Shown piece by piece: positions 5,614 through 6,664 of a stretch of DNA of 6,664 nucleotides; positions within the stretch are counted from its first letter, which is position 1; every line of letters starts with the position of its first letter. This stretch comes from Streptomyces lilacinus (GTDB lineage Bacteria; Actinomycetota; Actinomycetes; Streptomycetales; Streptomycetaceae): contig KL569451.1 in NCBI GenBank assembly GCA_000715685.1, forward strand, positions 8,580 through 15,243, written 5' to 3'. Made by a program: the position numbers and the translations under genes. The notes under the pieces are model-generated. The model was given only the letters and a program-made list of their open reading frames with translations, ran no database searches and was not told the DNA's origin.

Positions 5614-6664
5614 GCGCCGCCCTCCCGCGCGCCGGCGTCGAGGCGGCCGAGCAGGTACGGCAGGGTGCCTCCCGCGAGGAGGACGTCCCATTCCCCGGCC
5701 GACTGCACATCGGCGCGCACGGTCCAGGCGGTACCGTCGGCCACCACCCGCACGGACCCGGTCTCGCGCATCCGGTCCAGGCCCTCCAGCGCGAACTCCT
5801 CGTGGCCGGTGAGGCCCAGGCCGGACCAGCTGGTCCCCTCCGGCAGCAGCAGCGGCAGGATGCCCATCGCGCACAGGTTGGTGCGGTGGATGCGCTCGAA
5901 GCTCTCGGCCAGAACGGCGCGGACGCCGAGCAGCCAGGGGCCCTTGGCGGCCCAGTCGCGCGAGGAACCCTTGCCGTAGTTGCGTCCGGCCAGGACCAGC
6001 AGGGGCGTGGCGTCGGCCGCGTACCGCCGGGCGGCCTCGTGGACGGGCAGCACCTCGCCGGTCGGCAGATGAAGCGTCATACCGCCGCTGCCACCCGGGC
6101 CGGCGAGGTGGTTGCGCAGGCGCGGGTTGGAGAAGGTGCCGCGGGCCATCACCTCGTGGTTGCCGCGGCGTGAGCCGTAGGAGTTGAAGTCGGTCACGCC
6201 GCGCCGACGTAGGTGGAGTCCGGCGGGGGAGTCCGGCGGGATGGCGCCGACCGGGGAGATGTGGTCGGTGCTGACGTCGTCGCCCAGGGCCAGCAGCACC
6301 CGGGCGCCGCGCACCGGGGTGTCGGCGGGCCGGGCCGTTCCGACGAAGGAAGGCGGCCGGATGTAGGTGGAGTCCTCGTCCCAGGCGTAGACGGGACCCG
6401 GCTGGGCGGGCAGGGCGTCCCAGACCGGATCGGCCGCGGGGGCGGAGGTGAAGAGCTCGGGCTTGATGAACTCACCTTCCAGCTCGGCGAGTTCTTCACC
6501 ATCGGGCCAGATATCGGCGAGCATCACGGGTTCGCCGCCGCTGAAGCCCAGCGGTTCCTTCTCCAGGTCCCTGCGGACGTCCCCGGCCAGGGCGAGGGCG
6601 ACGACGAGCGCGGGTGAGGCCAGGTAGCCGGCCCGTGCCTGGCCGTGGACGCGAGCCTCGAAGT
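5610..6664 (-). CDS. Aconitase-family hydratase/isomerase (C-terminal part, 5' end outside window)
   Basis: Partial gene: the frame is open to the right edge, and about 350 C-terminal residues are visible of a family usually near 900. Aconitases isomerise hydroxy tri- or dicarboxylic acids by dehydration and rehydration on a [4Fe-4S] cluster. The fragment opens with FEARVHGQARAGYLASP, matching the conserved NFEGR(I/V)HP..R(A)NYLASP segment. It continues with GDDVSTDHISP, DFNSYGSRRGNHEVM and GSSRDWAAKG (codons about 5969-5940), which carries the catalytic Ser and substrate-binding Ser/Arg of the swivel domain, then ESFERIHRTNL. The active-site residues in this part look intact. The cluster cysteines lie upstream and cannot be checked. 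Differences from housekeeping AcnA include GPWLLG after the catalytic loop and a short GPGGSGGM linker. It overlaps the next gene by 4 nt (ATGA), so it belongs to this operon. I infer a specialised paralogue acting on a citrate- or alkylmalate-like acid, as the aconitase-like isomerase does in phosphinothricin biosynthesis. A plain aconitase remains possible. Confidence 0.92.
   Translation of the reverse strand, partial: FEARVHGQARAGYLASPALVVALALAGDVRRDLEKEPLGFSGGEPVMLADIWPDGEELAELEGEFIKPELFTSAPAADPVWDALPAQPGPVYAWDEDSTYIRPPSFVGTARPADTPVRGARVLLALGDDVSTDHISPVGAIPPDSPAGLHLRRRGVTDFNSYGSRRGNHEVMARGTFSNPRLRNHLAGPGGSGGMTLHLPTGEVLPVHEAARRYAADATPLLVLAGRNYGKGSSRDWAAKGPWLLGVRAVLAESFERIHRTNLCAMGILPLLLPEGTSWSGLGLTGHEEFALEGLDRMRETGSVRVVADGTAWTVRADVQSAGEWDVLLAGGTLPYLLGRLDAGAREGGA

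Noticed and set aside
4885..5979. Plus-strand open frame of 364 codons
   Set aside because: It straddles the aconitase/unknown gene junction on the opposite strand and ends in Ser/Arg/Pro-rich sequence, as expected of a shadow frame.
1..6664. Identity as a phosphinothricin or other phosphonate cluster
   Set aside because: Only the aconitase-like gene (and loosely the dehydrogenase) fits. No PEP mutase, phosphinate or P-methylation gene is in the window, so the link is only an analogy.

Overview
The window comes from a high-GC actinomycete. Streptomyces or a close relative is the best guess, from the very strong G/C bias at third codon positions, the mix of GTG and ATG starts, GGAGG-type ribosome binding sites and 4-nt gene overlaps. 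I found no in-frame TTA (bldA) codon by eye. All seven recognisable genes lie on the minus strand, so transcription runs from the right edge to the left edge. The DNA is almost entirely coding, with only two short gaps (about 86 and 79 nt).

In transcription order the genes are: (1) the C-terminal part of an aconitase-family hydratase/isomerase, cut by the right edge; (2) a 466-residue protein of no family I recognise; (3) an enolase-superfamily protein with the full dipeptide-epimerase signature; (4) a D-2-hydroxyacid dehydrogenase. These four are joined by ATGA or GTGA overlaps and look like one translationally coupled unit. After an 86-nt gap with a short direct repeat come (5) an NtaA/SnaA/SoxA-type FMN-dependent monooxygenase and (6) its probable flavin reductase, again joined by a GTGA overlap. 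After a 79-nt gap with an 18-bp tandem repeat comes (7) the first 71 codons of a gene whose product looks like the N-terminal domain of an ATP-grasp ligase, cut by the left edge.

This is not a housekeeping arrangement. An aconitase paralogue, a hydroxyacid dehydrogenase, a two-component flavin oxygenase, a dipeptide epimerase and a probable ATP-grasp ligase read best as part of a small-molecule (peptide or modified amino acid) biosynthetic cluster. My working inference is that the aconitase-like enzyme and the dehydrogenase remodel a hydroxy acid, the oxygenase pair oxidises an N- or S-containing group, the ligase forms a peptide bond, and the epimerase inverts one residue of the dipeptide. 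Order of steps and product cannot be read from the DNA. The unrecognised 466-residue protein, locked between the aconitase and the epimerase, is the most likely place for new chemistry.
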